From: Neoroseomonas oryzicola
GTDB taxonomy: Bacteria; Pseudomonadota; Alphaproteobacteria; Acetobacterales; Acetobacteraceae
Direction: 5' to 3'
Assembly (NCBI RefSeq): GCF_012163135.1
Contig: NZ_JAAVUP010000001.1
Location: forward strand, 682,001 to 746,000
DNA length: 64,000 nt
The notes beneath the pieces were generated by a model. It was given only the letters and a program-made list of their open reading frames with translations, did no database searches and was not told the DNA's origin. Positions 43,519-52,476 of the stretch are shown one piece after another (positions within the stretch are counted from its first letter, which is position 1; every line of letters starts with the position of its first letter). The translations under genes and the position numbers were made by a program.

Positions 43519-44238
43519 ATGGAGGGGGCGACACTCAGCCTCGAGGGGATCCGCGCGGGCTACGGCGACTTCCAGGCCCTGTTCGACGTGGGCCTCAAGG
43601 TCTCGCCGGGCGAGGCGGTCGGCGTCGTCGGGCCAAACGGCGCGGGCAAGACGACGCTGCTGCGCGTGATCTCGGGCATGCTGCGACCCAAGGCGGGCAC
43701 GGCCCGCTTCGGGTCCACGGACATCGCCACGACGCCGGCCCACATGTTGCCCGCCATGGGCATCGCGCATGTGCCGGAGAACCGCCGCCTCTTTCCCCAC
43801 CTGACGGTGGAGGAGAACCTCAAGGTCGGCGCCTATATCCCGGCCGCGCGGCGCCGCTACGCCGAACGCCTCGCCTATGTGTTCGACATGTTCCCCCGCC
43901 TGAGGGAACGCCGACACCAGCTGGCCGGCACCATGAGTGGCGGCGAGCAGCAGATGTGCGCGATCGGCCGCGCCCTGATGTCGAGCCCGCGCATCCTGCT
44001 GCTTGACGAACCTTCCGCCGGCCTCGCGCCGCTCGTCGTCGCGCAGGTCTTCGCCCTGGTCCAGCGCATCCGCGCCGAGGGCCTCACCGTCCTGATCGTG
44101 GAGCAGAACGTGGCGCAGGTGCTGCGCGTGGTCGACCGCGCCTATGTCCTCGATGCCGGGCATGTGGTGGCCGAGGGATCCTCGGCCGCGCTCGCCTCGG
44201 ATCCCAAGATCCGCAGCGCTTTCCTCGGGGGGCACTGA
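43519..44238 (+). CDS. livF: Liv-type ABC ATPase, LivF-like
   Basis: Predicted 239-residue ATPase. Walker A is GPNGAGKTT, the Q-loop region VPENRRLFPHLTVEENL, the signature MSGGEQQM, Walker B LLLDEPSAGLAP and the switch VEQN. This is the LivF pattern. It starts 31 nt after livG and ends 1 nt before livH. Confidence 0.88.
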   Translation: MEGATLSLEGIRAGYGDFQALFDVGLKVSPGEAVGVVGPNGAGKTTLLRVISGMLRPKAGTARFGSTDIATTPAHMLPAMGIAHVPENRRLFPHLTVEENLKVGAYIPAARRRYAERLAYVFDMFPRLRERRHQLAGTMSGGEQQMCAIGRALMSSPRILLLDEPSAGLAPLVVAQVFALVQRIRAEGLTVLIVEQNVAQVLRVVDRAYVLDAGHVVAEGSSAALASDPKIRSAFLGGH

Positions 44239-44239
44239 G

Positions 44240-45094
44240 ATGGATCCGTTCCTGCTCGAAGCCATCGTCAACGGCATCCTGCTCGGCGGCGTCTTCGCGC
44301 TGCCGGTCCTCGGGCTGAACCTGGTCTTCGGCGTCGTCGACGTGGTCTGGCTCTGCTACGCCGAACTCGTGATGGTCGGCATGTACTGCGTGTGGTTCCT
44401 CCACACCCAGGCGGGATGGCCGCTGATCCTGGCCTTCGCCGCCTGCCTGCCGGTCGTCGCGATGCTCGGGCTGCTGCTGCACCTGCTGGTCGTGAAGCCG
44501 CTGCTCGGCAGCCCGCCCATCACGCAGGTGCTGGCCACGGGCGGCGTGCTGTTCATCCTCCAGGGCGGGGCGATGCTGACCTTCGGGACGGATTTCCGCT
44601 CCCTCGGCGTCGAGATGCCGCCGATGGAGGTGGGCGAGATCTTCGTCTCAGGCACCAAGCTCGTCGCCTTCGTGGCGGCACTGGTCAGCGCGGCCGGTCT
44701 CTGGGCCTTCCTGAAGTTCACCTATGTCGGCACCGCGATCCGCGCCATCGCCCGCGACCGGGAGGTGATGCCCCTGATGGGCGTCGACCCGCAGCGGATC
44801 TACCTGGTGGCCTCGGCGGTCGGCGGCGGGCTGGCGGGGCTCGCGGCCTGCCTGCTGGTCGTGCAGCTCGACGTGCATCCCTTCATCGGCCTGTCCTTCG
44901 GGCCGATCACCTTCATGATCTGCGTCATGGGCGGGCTGGGGAACATGCTGGGCGGCTTCCTCGCGGCCTTCCTCATGGGCGTCATCATCTCGACCGGCGG
45001 CTTCTGGTGGAACACCGAGATGAGCTACGTCGTCGCCTTCGTCTTCTTCATCGTGGTGATGTTCGCCCGGCCGCGGGGGCTCTTCGCCCGATGA
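44240..45094 (+). CDS. livH: Liv-type ABC permease, LivH-like
   Basis: Predicted 284-residue inner-membrane permease with about eight hydrophobic segments. VNGILLGGVFALPVLGLNLVFG resembles the usual LivH opening, and TAIRAIARDREVMPLMGVD is the cytoplasmic coupling loop. FARPRGLF is the common C-terminus. ATG 44240 follows livF by 1 nt, and its stop overlaps livM by 4 nt. Confidence 0.88.
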   Translation: MDPFLLEAIVNGILLGGVFALPVLGLNLVFGVVDVVWLCYAELVMVGMYCVWFLHTQAGWPLILAFAACLPVVAMLGLLLHLLVVKPLLGSPPITQVLATGGVLFILQGGAMLTFGTDFRSLGVEMPPMEVGEIFVSGTKLVAFVAALVSAAGLWAFLKFTYVGTAIRAIARDREVMPLMGVDPQRIYLVASAVGGGLAGLAACLLVVQLDVHPFIGLSFGPITFMICVMGGLGNMLGGFLAAFLMGVIISTGGFWWNTEMSYVVAFVFFIVVMFARPRGLFAR

Positions 45095-46026
45095 TCCGCG
45101 CCGCCATCGCGCTGCTGGCCGTCCTCGCGGCGTTGCCGCTGTTCGGCCTGCCCGAATACTTCCTCCATCTCGGCATCGCGACGATGCTCTCGGCCGTGGC
45201 CTGCACAGGCTGGGCGATGATGGGGCGCTTCGGCCTGGTCTCCTTTGGCCATGGCGCCTTCATCGGCATCGCCGCCTACACCATGGCGCTGCTGTGGAAC
45301 TACGCGGGGCTGACGCCCTGGATCGGCCTGCCGGCCGGCGTCGCGCTCGGCATGGCGGCGGCCGCGCTGCTCGCCTATCCCTGCTTCCGGCTGCGGGTGG
45401 TCGGGCATTACTTCGCGCTCGTCACCCTCGCGGCCGGCGAGATCGTCCGCATCCTGATCGTCGCGCTGCGCAACATCACCGGCGGCTCGCTCGGCATGAC
45501 CCCGCGGCTGTCGCCGGACAATGCCCTCGCGGCCATGCAGCTCGGCAAGCACGGCTTCTGGTGGCTGGCCGTGGCCGTCTGGGCCTTCGCCCTGCTCGCC
45601 TGGTGGTGGATCGACCGCAGCATGTCCGCCCGGGCCCTGACGGCGATCAGCGAGGACGAGGACGCCGCCGCCTCGATCGGCATCCGCGTGACGCGCGAGA
45701 AGATGATGATCACCCTCGTCTCCGCCGGCTTCGCAGCACTCGGCGGGGCGCTCGGGGCGCAGTACCGGCTCTACCTGAACCCGGAATCCCTCGCGGGCAT
45801 CGGCATCTCGCTGCAGATCGTCTTCGGGGCGCTGGCGGGCGGGATGTATTCCATGCTCGGCCCGACGGTGGGGGCGGCCTTCACCATCGCGCTCGAGGAA
45901 ACGCTGCGCGTGTCCTTCGGCACCGCCTTCATCGGGGCGGCGCCGCTGGTCTATGGCGTGCTGCTGGTGCTGTTCATCCTGTTCCTGCCGCGCGGCATCG
46001 TCGGCTGGTTCGAACGCAAGCGATGA
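45091..46026 (+). CDS. livM: Liv-type ABC permease, LivM-like
   Basis: Predicted 311-residue inner-membrane permease. GRFGLVSFGHGAFIGIAAY is the LivM hallmark, RALTAISEDEDAAASIGI the coupling loop, and LFLPRGIVGWFERKR the terminus. It completes a full JGFHM set. hisD follows 80 nt later on the same strand. Confidence 0.88.
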   Translation: MIRAAIALLAVLAALPLFGLPEYFLHLGIATMLSAVACTGWAMMGRFGLVSFGHGAFIGIAAYTMALLWNYAGLTPWIGLPAGVALGMAAAALLAYPCFRLRVVGHYFALVTLAAGEIVRILIVALRNITGGSLGMTPRLSPDNALAAMQLGKHGFWWLAVAVWAFALLAWWWIDRSMSARALTAISEDEDAAASIGIRVTREKMMITLVSAGFAALGGALGAQYRLYLNPESLAGIGISLQIVFGALAGGMYSMLGPTVGAAFTIALEETLRVSFGTAFIGAAPLVYGVLLVLFILFLPRGIVGWFERKR

Positions 46027-46106
46027 CGGCCGTCCGCACGGGACGGCTCGACGGGTCGGCGGAAGGAGTATAGGCGAGGCGGCATCCTGCGCAGACCGGC
46101 CCGCCC

Positions 46107-47399
46107 ATGAAACGCCTCAGCACCGCCTCGCCCGACTTCCCCGCCGCCTTCGCCGCCCTGCTGGACGAAGCGCGCGACACCACCGCGCGCGTCGACGGCG
46201 TGGTCGCCGGCATCATCGCCGATGTCCGCGCCCGCGGGGATGCGGCGCTGATCGACCTGACCACCCGCTTCGACGGCTGGGCGCCCGCGAACGCCACCGC
46301 GCTGCGCGTGACGCCCGAGGAGATCGAGGCCGCCGACGCCCGCATCGACGCCGAGCGCCGCGCCGCCCTCAACCTCGCCGCCGAGCGCATCGAAGCCTTC
46401 CACCGCGCGCAATTGCCTCGCGACCTCGAGATGAAGGATGCGGCCGGCCTGACGCTGGGGATGCGCTGGGGCGCGATCGACGCCGTCGGCATCTACGTCC
46501 CGGGCGGCAAGGCGGCCTATCCGTCCTCCGTCCTGATGAACGCCATCCCCGCCCGTGCGGCCGGCGTCGGGCGCATCGCCATGTGCGTCCCCACGCCCGA
46601 GGGCGAGATGAACCCCCTGGTCCTCGCCGCCGCGAAGCGCGCCGGCGTGACCGAGATCTTCCGCATCGGCGGCGCCCAGGCCGTCGCGGCGATGGCCTGG
46701 GGCACCGCCTCCATCGCCCCGGTGGATCGTATCTGCGGCCCTGGCAATGCCTATGTCGCCGAAGCCAAGCGCCAGGTCTTCGGCCGTGTCGGTATCGATT
46801 CCATCGCAGGCCCGTCCGAGGTCGTCGTCATCGCCGATGCCGCGAACGACCCGCGCCATGTCGCGGTGGACCTGCTCGCCCAGGCAGAGCACGACGAGAG
46901 CGCGCAGTCGATCCTGATCACCCCCGACGCGACCCTCGCCGAGGCCGTCGCGCGCGCGGTCGAGGAGGAGTTGCGGCACCTTCCCCGCGCCGCCATCGCC
47001 GGCGAATCCTGGCGGCGGCACGGCGCCGTCATCCTGGTGCGGGACCTGGCCGAGGCCGCCGAGCTGACCAACCGCCTGGCGCCGGAGCACCTCCAACTCA
47101 TGGTGGAAGATCCGCGCGAACTCCTCGCGTCGATCCGCCATGCCGGTGCCGCCTTCCTCGGCCGCTACTGCCCCGAGGCAGTGGGGGACTACGTCGCCGG
47201 GCCGAACCATGTGTTGCCGACCGGCCGGACGGCGCGCTTCGCCTCGGGGCTGTCGGTCTTCGACTTCCTCAAGCGCACCACCTGGGTCGAGGCCGATGCC
47301 GCGGCGCTGGCCGTGGTCGGCCCGGCCGCCGTGGCGCTGGGCGAGGCCGAGGGCCTGACCGCCCATGCGCGCAGCGTGGCCCTGCGCCTCGGCGGCTAA
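46107..47399 (+). CDS. hisD: Histidinol dehydrogenase
   Basis: Predicted 430-residue NAD- and zinc-dependent enzyme for the last two steps of histidine synthesis. VPGGKAAYPSSVLMNAIPA, GGAQAVAAMAWGT, GPGNAYVAEAKRQVFG and LAPEHLQLMV (with the catalytic Glu-His) are all present. The length is normal. It is separated from hisG by the Liv-type operon but remains in the same orientation and next to infA. Confidence 0.96.
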   Translation: MKRLSTASPDFPAAFAALLDEARDTTARVDGVVAGIIADVRARGDAALIDLTTRFDGWAPANATALRVTPEEIEAADARIDAERRAALNLAAERIEAFHRAQLPRDLEMKDAAGLTLGMRWGAIDAVGIYVPGGKAAYPSSVLMNAIPARAAGVGRIAMCVPTPEGEMNPLVLAAAKRAGVTEIFRIGGAQAVAAMAWGTASIAPVDRICGPGNAYVAEAKRQVFGRVGIDSIAGPSEVVVIADAANDPRHVAVDLLAQAEHDESAQSILITPDATLAEAVARAVEEELRHLPRAAIAGESWRRHGAVILVRDLAEAAELTNRLAPEHLQLMVEDPRELLASIRHAGAAFLGRYCPEAVGDYVAGPNHVLPTGRTARFASGLSVFDFLKRTTWVEADAAALAVVGPAAVALGEAEGLTAHARSVALRLGG

Positions 47400-47412
47400 C
47401 GCGACGCCGCGC

Positions 47413-47441
47413 TTGACCCGCGCGGCCCCGGGGACCATTTT
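47413..47441 (+). promoter_or_regulatory. Possible sigma-70-type promoter of infA
   Basis: TTGACC (47413-47418) and CATTTT (47436-47441) with a 17-base spacer lie about 70 nt before the infA start, in the 113 nt spacer after hisD. The -35 match is good and the -10 match is moderate. Confidence 0.4.
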
Positions 47442-47512
47442 CCGCCCGATTCCGCGCGGCGCGCCGTGCCGCGAACCTTTTCGCGCGCGCAGCGCCCCAG
47501 ATACGAGGCCCG

Positions 47513-47731
47513 ATGTCCAAGGAAGACATGATCGAGTTCAGCGGCCAGGTCGTTGAACTTCTCCCCAACGCCATGTTCCGCGTGAAGCTGGACAACGACC
47601 ACATCGTGCTCGCCCACACGAGCGGCAAGATGCGCAAGAACCGCATCCGCGTCCTCGCCGGCGACCGCGTGAACGTCGAGATGACGCCCTACGACCTGAC
47701 CAAGGGCCGCATCACCTTCCGGTTCAAGTAG
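47513..47731 (+). CDS. infA: Translation initiation factor IF-1
   Basis: Predicted 72-residue S1/OB-fold ribosome-binding initiation factor. The length and motifs ([48 protein letters not shown]) are those of bacterial IF-1. maf follows after 8 nt, continuing the core order infA-maf-RNase E/G-yacG. Confidence 0.97.
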   Translation: MSKEDMIEFSGQVVELLPNAMFRVKLDNDHIVLAHTSGKMRKNRIRVLAGDRVNVEMTPYDLTKGRITFRFK

Positions 47732-47739
47732 ACTTCCCC

Positions 47740-48327
47740 GTGGCTGACACGCGCCCGCCGCTGGTGCTGGCGAGCGCCAGCCCGCGGCGCCTCGACCTGC
47801 TCGCCCGGCTCGGCATCGTGCCAGAGCGGGTGATCGCCACCGACATCGACGAGACGCCCTACAAGGGCGAGATCCCGCGCCCCCATGCGGCGCGGCTGGC
47901 GCTGGCCAAGGCCGAGGCCGCCGCCGCCCTGGCGCCGGCCGGCATCATGCTCGCGGCGGATACCGTGGTCGGCGTCGGCCGCCGCATCCTGCCCAAGGCG
48001 GAGACCGAGGCGCAGGCGCGCGACTGCCTGGCGCTGATCTCCGGCCGGAAGCATCGCGTCGTCACCGCCGTGGTCCTCGCCCTACCCGACGGGCGGCGGC
48101 TGAAGCGCGTGGTCGAAAGCGACGTCACCTTCCAGCGCATGACCGGCCAGCAGGTCGAGGACTACCTCGCCAGCGGCGAATGGCACGGCAAGGCCGGCGG
48201 CTACGCCATCCAGGGCCGGGCGGAGCAGTACATCCGCTTTATCTCCGGCAGCCATTCCAACGTGGTCGGCCTGCCGCTCTTCGAGACGGCGCAGCTGCTG
48301 CGCGGCATCGGATGGCTGCGGCCTTAG
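47740..48327 (+). CDS. maf: Maf-family nucleoside triphosphate pyrophosphatase
   Basis: Predicted 195-residue house-cleaning NTP pyrophosphatase acting on dTTP/UTP or modified nucleotides. LASASPRRLDLLARLG opens the fold, and AADTVVGVG holds the catalytic aspartate. GKAGGYAIQG and GSHSNVVGLPL are family signatures. The GTG start is 8 nt after infA, and its 3' end overlaps the RNase E/G gene by 16 nt. Confidence 0.93.
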   Translation: MADTRPPLVLASASPRRLDLLARLGIVPERVIATDIDETPYKGEIPRPHAARLALAKAEAAAALAPAGIMLAADTVVGVGRRILPKAETEAQARDCLALISGRKHRVVTAVVLALPDGRRLKRVVESDVTFQRMTGQQVEDYLASGEWHGKAGGYAIQGRAEQYIRFISGSHSNVVGLPLFETAQLLRGIGWLRP

Positions 48328-49496
48328 ACCCCCGCGCGCCTCGCGGCGCGACAATTCTCGTCAGCGCCTCGCCCGGCGAGGTGCGCACCGCGCTTGTCGA
48401 GGACGGCGTCCTCGCCGAGGCCTGGATCGAACGCCCCGCGCGCCCCGATGGTGTGGGCGACCTGCATCGCGGCCGCGTTTCCGCCGTCGCGCCGGCCATG
48501 GCCGGGGCCTTCGTCGCCCTGGCGGGCGGGGAGACCGGCTTCCTGCCCGAATCGGAAGCGAGCGACGACCGCCGCCCCATCGCCGCGGCGGTGAACGAGG
48601 GGATGATCCTGCCCCTGCGCGTCACCCGCGCCGCCCAGGGCGGTAAGGGCCCGCGCGTGAGCGCGCGCCTGTCGCCCGGCGACGCCGCCCGCATCGCCGC
48701 CGCGCCGCCCGGCGCGCCGATCCTGGTCGCGCGCGGCCCGACCGCGGCCGAGCGGCTCGCCGCGCGGTTCCGGCAGCCCGAGTTGCAGGTCGACGACGCC
48801 GCCCTCGCCGCCCGGCTGCGCGGCGCACTGGGCGATCGTGTGCGGCGGCTCGCCGCCCCCGCCTTCGACGATTCGCTCGAAGCGGAGTTCGACCTCCTCG
48901 CCGGCCCCGAGGTGCCGCTGCCCGGCGGCGGGCGCCTGCTGATCCATCCCACGCCGGCGCTCACCGCCATCGACATGGATGCGGGCGCGGCCGCCGGCGC
49001 GCGCGGGGCGAACGCCGTCGCCGCGCTGAACCGCGCCGCGCTGCCGGAACTCGCGCGGCAGATCCGGCTGCGGAACCTCGCCGGCGCCATCCTGGTCGAT
49101 TTCGCCGGGCTGTCGCCGAAGCGGCGCGCGGCCCTGGCGGACCCGCTGCGCGAGGCGCTCGCGCCGGACCGCCATGCCCGCCTGCTCGGCTTCACGCATC
49201 TCGGCCTGGCGGAGATCGTGCGCGACCGCATCCATCCGCCTCTGCACGAGGCGCTGGGTGTGCCGCCCTCGCCGCTCACCCGCGGCCTGGCCGCGCTGCG
49301 CGTCGCGGCGCGGGAGGCCGCGGCACGTCCGGGCCGGCGTTTCGTCCTGCGCGCCACCCCCGCCGTCCTGGCCGCGCTGCAGGACCTGCCCGGCGCGCTG
49401 GACGCGGCCGCCGAATCCTGCGGCGGGCCCCTGCGCCTGCTGGTCGATCCCGCGGCGCCCCTGCCCCAGGTCGAGGAGGATCACCATGGCCGCTGA
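48312..49496 (+). CDS. Ribonuclease E/G-family protein
   Basis: Predicted 394-residue relative of RNase G and the RNase E catalytic half. An S1-like part is near the N-terminus (DLHRGRVSAVAPAMAGAFVAL), followed by the RNase core with TAIDMDAG (metal-binding Asp) and AILVDFAGL (second Asp). It lacks the long C-terminal scaffold of RNase E and the zinc-link cysteines are not evident. ATG 48312 overlaps maf; its own end overlaps yacG by 11 nt. It probably functions in RNA processing. Confidence 0.82.
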   Translation: MAAALDPRAPRGATILVSASPGEVRTALVEDGVLAEAWIERPARPDGVGDLHRGRVSAVAPAMAGAFVALAGGETGFLPESEASDDRRPIAAAVNEGMILPLRVTRAAQGGKGPRVSARLSPGDAARIAAAPPGAPILVARGPTAAERLAARFRQPELQVDDAALAARLRGALGDRVRRLAAPAFDDSLEAEFDLLAGPEVPLPGGGRLLIHPTPALTAIDMDAGAAAGARGANAVAALNRAALPELARQIRLRNLAGAILVDFAGLSPKRRAALADPLREALAPDRHARLLGFTHLGLAEIVRDRIHPPLHEALGVPPSPLTRGLAALRVAAREAAARPGRRFVLRATPAVLAALQDLPGALDAAAESCGGPLRLLVDPAAPLPQVEEDHHGR

Positions 49497-49668
49497 TCCA
49501 AGGCCCCTGCCCCGCTGCCCGGTCTGCCGCCGTCGCGCATCCGAGGAGAGCCGCCCCTTCTGCTCCCCGCGCTGCGCGCAGGTCGATCTCGGCCGCTGGC
49601 TGACCGGCGGCTATGCGATTCCCGGCGAGCCGGAGGACGCGCACCGCATCGACGAGGATGATGCCTGA
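49486..49668 (+). CDS. yacG: DNA gyrase inhibitor YacG-like zinc protein
   Basis: Predicted 60-residue zinc protein. CPVC and the later CSPRC supply the four zinc-binding cysteines, and VDLGRWLTGGYAIPGEPED is the usual YacG helix and tail. E. coli YacG binds GyrB and inhibits gyrase. It overlaps the RNase gene by 11 nt and precedes tRNA-Phe, as in many alphaproteobacteria. Confidence 0.92.
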   Translation: MAADPRPLPRCPVCRRRASEESRPFCSPRCAQVDLGRWLTGGYAIPGEPEDAHRIDEDDA

Positions 49669-49674
49669 CCCGTC

Positions 49675-49703
49675 TGGACAGGCGCCGCGCCCTCCGCTAT
49701 TTC
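49675..49703 (+). promoter_or_regulatory. Possible promoter of tRNA-Phe
   Basis: TGGACA (49675-49680) and TATTTC (49698-49703) with a 17-base spacer lie 37 nt before the tRNA start, which predicts a short leader. Confidence 0.45.
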
Positions 49704-49739
49704 CCGCCGCCTCGCCGGGTTCCCACGGGAACCTCATGG

Positions 49740-49815
49740 GCCCAGGTAGCTCAGTTGGTAGAGCATGCGACTGAAAATCGCAGTGTCGGTGGTTCGATTC
49801 CGCCCCTGGGCACCA
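49740..49815 (+). tRNA. tRNA-Phe(GAA)
   Basis: A full cloverleaf is visible. The acceptor stem is GCCCAGG/CCTGGGC, the D-arm GCTC...GAGC, the anticodon stem TGCGA/TCGCA with loop CTGAAAA (anticodon GAA), and the T-arm contains TTCGATT. The 3' CCA is encoded. The position after yacG is conserved in related bacteria. Confidence 0.96.
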
Positions 49816-49927
49816 TCCTCCCTCGTTTGATCATCGCTCCCCCGGTTGGGTCGCATCTGCCGCGCGTGCTAACCACGCGGTAGAAGAAGGCGGCGCGACG
49901 TCCGCCAGGCCGAGGATCCCCCGACCG

Positions 49928-51034
49928 ATGTCCGATGCGCCGAGCGCCCGGCCGCCGCAGCGCCGTTTCCTGCCCGGCGATCCCGCACCGTCCTTCCACG
50001 CCGCGACCGATTCGAACCCCCGCTTCGCCTTCGACACCGTCGCCGGGCGCTACGTGCTGCTCGCCTTCCTAGGTTCCATGGGCCACGGCGCCAGCGCGGC
50101 CGCCTGGGACAGCCTGTGGCGCGCCCAGGCCGAGGGCCTGCTCGACGACGAGCGCGCCTGCGCCTTCGCCATCACCGCCTCCCGCGGCGATGCTGCGCCA
50201 CGGATCGCGGACACCATCCCCGGCCTGCGCGTCTTCCGCGACCACGACCGTGCGGTGAGCCGCCTCTACGGCGCCAGCGCCGAAGCGACGCCCGAGACCT
50301 ACCGCCCCTTCGCCCTGCTGCTCGACCCGATGCTGCGCGTGCTCGCCGTCGCGCCGATCGGCGCGGTCGATGGCCTGCTCGCACGGCTGCGCGGCGTGCC
50401 CGACCCCGCGCTGCACGCCGGCGCCGAAACCCCTGCCCCGGTGCTCGTGCTCCCTCGCATCCTGGAGCCCGAATTCTGCCGCCACCTGATCGGCCTGTAT
50501 GAAACGCATGGTGGCGGCGAGAGCGGCTTCATGCGCGAGGTGGACGGCCGCACCGTCGGCACGCTCGATCCCACCCGCAAGCGCCGCAGGGACCACGACA
50601 TCGAGGACGAGGCCGTTCGCGCAGGGCTGCGCGCCCGCCTCGGCCGCCGCCTGGTGCCCGAGATCCGCAAGGCCTTCCAGTTCAGCGCCACGCGCATCGA
50701 GCGCTACATCGTCGCCTGCTACGACGCCGCCGATGGCGGGCATTTCCGCGCCCATCGCGACAACACGACGAAGGGCACGGCGCATCGACGTTTCGCCGTC
50801 TCGATCAACCTCAACGAGGATTTCGACGGCGGCGACCTCTGGTTCCCCGAATTCGGCCCGCGCCGCTACCGCCCGCCCATGGGCGGCGCCGTCGTCTTCT
50901 CCTGCTCCCTGCTGCACGAGGCCACGCGCGTCACGCGCGGCCTGCGCTACGCCACCCTACCCTTCCTGTACGACGATGCGGCCGCGCGCATCCGGCGCGA
51001 GAATGAAGGATTCATCGCAACCGAAGGGACGTGA
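49928..51034 (+). CDS. Peroxiredoxin-like / 2-oxoglutarate-Fe(II) oxygenase fusion
   Basis: Predicted 368-residue two-domain protein. Residues 15-160 look like a thioredoxin-fold peroxiredoxin domain (PGDPAPSFHAATD, GRYVLLAFLGS), but no cysteine is present at the peroxidatic position. Residues 170-348 form a prolyl-4-hydroxylase-like oxygenase with His276-x-Asp278, distal His330 and the 2-oxoglutarate-binding Arg340. It should hydroxylate a protein or small molecule using O2, iron and 2-oxoglutarate. It stands alone after tRNA-Phe. Confidence 0.78.
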   Translation: MSDAPSARPPQRRFLPGDPAPSFHAATDSNPRFAFDTVAGRYVLLAFLGSMGHGASAAAWDSLWRAQAEGLLDDERACAFAITASRGDAAPRIADTIPGLRVFRDHDRAVSRLYGASAEATPETYRPFALLLDPMLRVLAVAPIGAVDGLLARLRGVPDPALHAGAETPAPVLVLPRILEPEFCRHLIGLYETHGGGESGFMREVDGRTVGTLDPTRKRRRDHDIEDEAVRAGLRARLGRRLVPEIRKAFQFSATRIERYIVACYDAADGGHFRAHRDNTTKGTAHRRFAVSINLNEDFDGGDLWFPEFGPRRYRPPMGGAVVFSCSLLHEATRVTRGLRYATLPFLYDDAAARIRRENEGFIATEGT

Positions 51035-51194
51035 CATCCACCGCAGGGCGCCGCATGGCGCAGGCGGCCACGCGCGGGTCGCGCGCCATCTTTTCCTGTC
51101 AAAGAATCGCGCGCGAAGTCGTCACGCTCGTGCCTTTGTGATTGATTCACGCCGGCCGCGATAACGCGCGGACACATCCTCCGACGGACGTCAC

Positions 51195-51425
51195 GTGACC
51201 GACATCGACTGGCCAGAGCGCGAGGCCGACATGGCCCTGATCCGCGAGGTCAACCTGCTCATGCAGGCCGTCGCCGACGGCCCGGAGAGCGAGGAAGCCG
51301 CCCGGGCGCTCGAGGACGCGAAGCGCCTGATGGCCGAGTACGCGGCCGCGACCAAGCGCTTCAACGCGGCGGTGCGCGCCTTCCTCGCGGTCCGCACGGC
51401 GGTGGGAAGCCAGGCCCTGCATTGA
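51195..51425 (+). CDS. Small helical hypothetical protein
   Basis: Predicted 76-residue acidic-then-basic helical protein with coiled-coil-like spacing (READMALIREVNLLMQAV, then ALEDAKRLMAEYAAATKRF). The family is not recognised. GTG 51195 starts it after a 160 nt spacer (51035-51194) that shows no clear element. The transglutaminase-like gene follows 49 nt later. Confidence 0.5.
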   Translation: MTDIDWPEREADMALIREVNLLMQAVADGPESEEAARALEDAKRLMAEYAAATKRFNAAVRAFLAVRTAVGSQALH

Positions 51426-51474
51426 CGGCGGGCGGCCGCGCCGTTGTATCTGCGCGCGCCGGAGGAGACCGCCC

Positions 51475-52470
51475 ATGGCCCGCATCCGCATCCGCCACGT
51501 CACGCGCTACGACTATCGCGCCCCGGTCGGGCTGACGCAGCACCGCCTGATGGTCCGCCCGCGGGACAGCCACGACCTGCGCCTGCATGAAGCCACGCTC
51601 GCCGTCTCCCCCACCCCGCGCGTCACCCGCTGGGCGCACGACGTCTTCGGCAATTCCGTCTGCCTGCTGGATTGGGAAGCTGGGGCGCTGACCGACCACC
51701 TCGAGATCGTTTCCGAGCTCGACCTCACGCACTACCCCGCCGGCGCGGAACTGCCGCGCGCGACCGTCGATCCGACCGTCGAGCTTTTCCCCTTCTCCTA
51801 CGCCGCCGAGGAAGCCCCCGACCTCGCCCGGCTGCGCGAACGCCATCTGCCCGACCCACAGCGGCGCGTCGATGCCTGGGCGCGGCGCTTCCTGGCGCAG
51901 GGCGGCGCCACGCGCACCCTGCCGATGCTCGAGGCGATGACGCGCGCCATCCGGGACGAATTCGCCTACGAGGCGCGCGATTCCGAAGGCACCAACAGCC
52001 CCGTCGCGACGCTCGAGAGCGGCAAGGGCGCCTGCCGAGACTTCACCCTGCTGATGATGGAGGCGGCGCGCAGCCTCGGCCTCGCGGCGCGCTTCGTCAG
52101 TGGCTATCTCTATGACTCGAAGGGCGTCGGCGTGGTGGGCGGCGGCGCGACCCATGCCTGGTGCGCGATCTACGTCCCCGGTGCCGGCTGGGTCGAATAC
52201 GACCCAACCAATGGCTTGGTCGCGGGCGAGAACCTGGTGCGCGTCGGCGCCACCCGCACGCCGGAACAGGCCGTTCCGGTCGGCGGGGGGTATTTCGGCA
52301 AGGCCGAGGACTTCGCCCGGCTGCATGTGGATGTCTCGGTGATGGTCGGCGCGGGCGACGAGCCGCTGCCGCCCTTCGACCCGCCGGCGCCGCCGCCGCC
52401 GATCGCCGCGGCGGACGCGGCCCCCGTGGCCCTGGAAGAAGCGCCGAAGGACGAGCCTGCCGGCGCCTGA
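51475..52470 (+). CDS. Transglutaminase-like cysteine protease-family protein
   Basis: Predicted 331-residue cytosolic protein. An N-terminal beta-rich domain (RIRHVTRYDYRAPVGLTQH) precedes a transglutaminase-like core with Cys187 (GACRDF), His227 (THAWC) and Asp243 (YDPTNG), a complete catalytic triad. It ends in a proline-rich low-complexity tail. The family contains proteases or amidases acting on isopeptide or peptide bonds, often near ATP-grasp or alpha-E genes, which are not seen here. GGAGGAG precedes the ATG. Confidence 0.86.
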   Translation: MARIRIRHVTRYDYRAPVGLTQHRLMVRPRDSHDLRLHEATLAVSPTPRVTRWAHDVFGNSVCLLDWEAGALTDHLEIVSELDLTHYPAGAELPRATVDPTVELFPFSYAAEEAPDLARLRERHLPDPQRRVDAWARRFLAQGGATRTLPMLEAMTRAIRDEFAYEARDSEGTNSPVATLESGKGACRDFTLLMMEAARSLGLAARFVSGYLYDSKGVGVVGGGATHAWCAIYVPGAGWVEYDPTNGLVAGENLVRVGATRTPEQAVPVGGGYFGKAEDFARLHVDVSVMVGAGDEPLPPFDPPAPPPPIAAADAAPVALEEAPKDEPAGA

Positions 52471-52476
52471 CGCCGA

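Noticed and set aside
49863-49879. CGCGTG/CACGCG hairpin after tRNA-Phe as an intrinsic terminator
   Set aside because: Six-pair stem with a five-base loop but no T run, and such stems are common by chance at this GC content.
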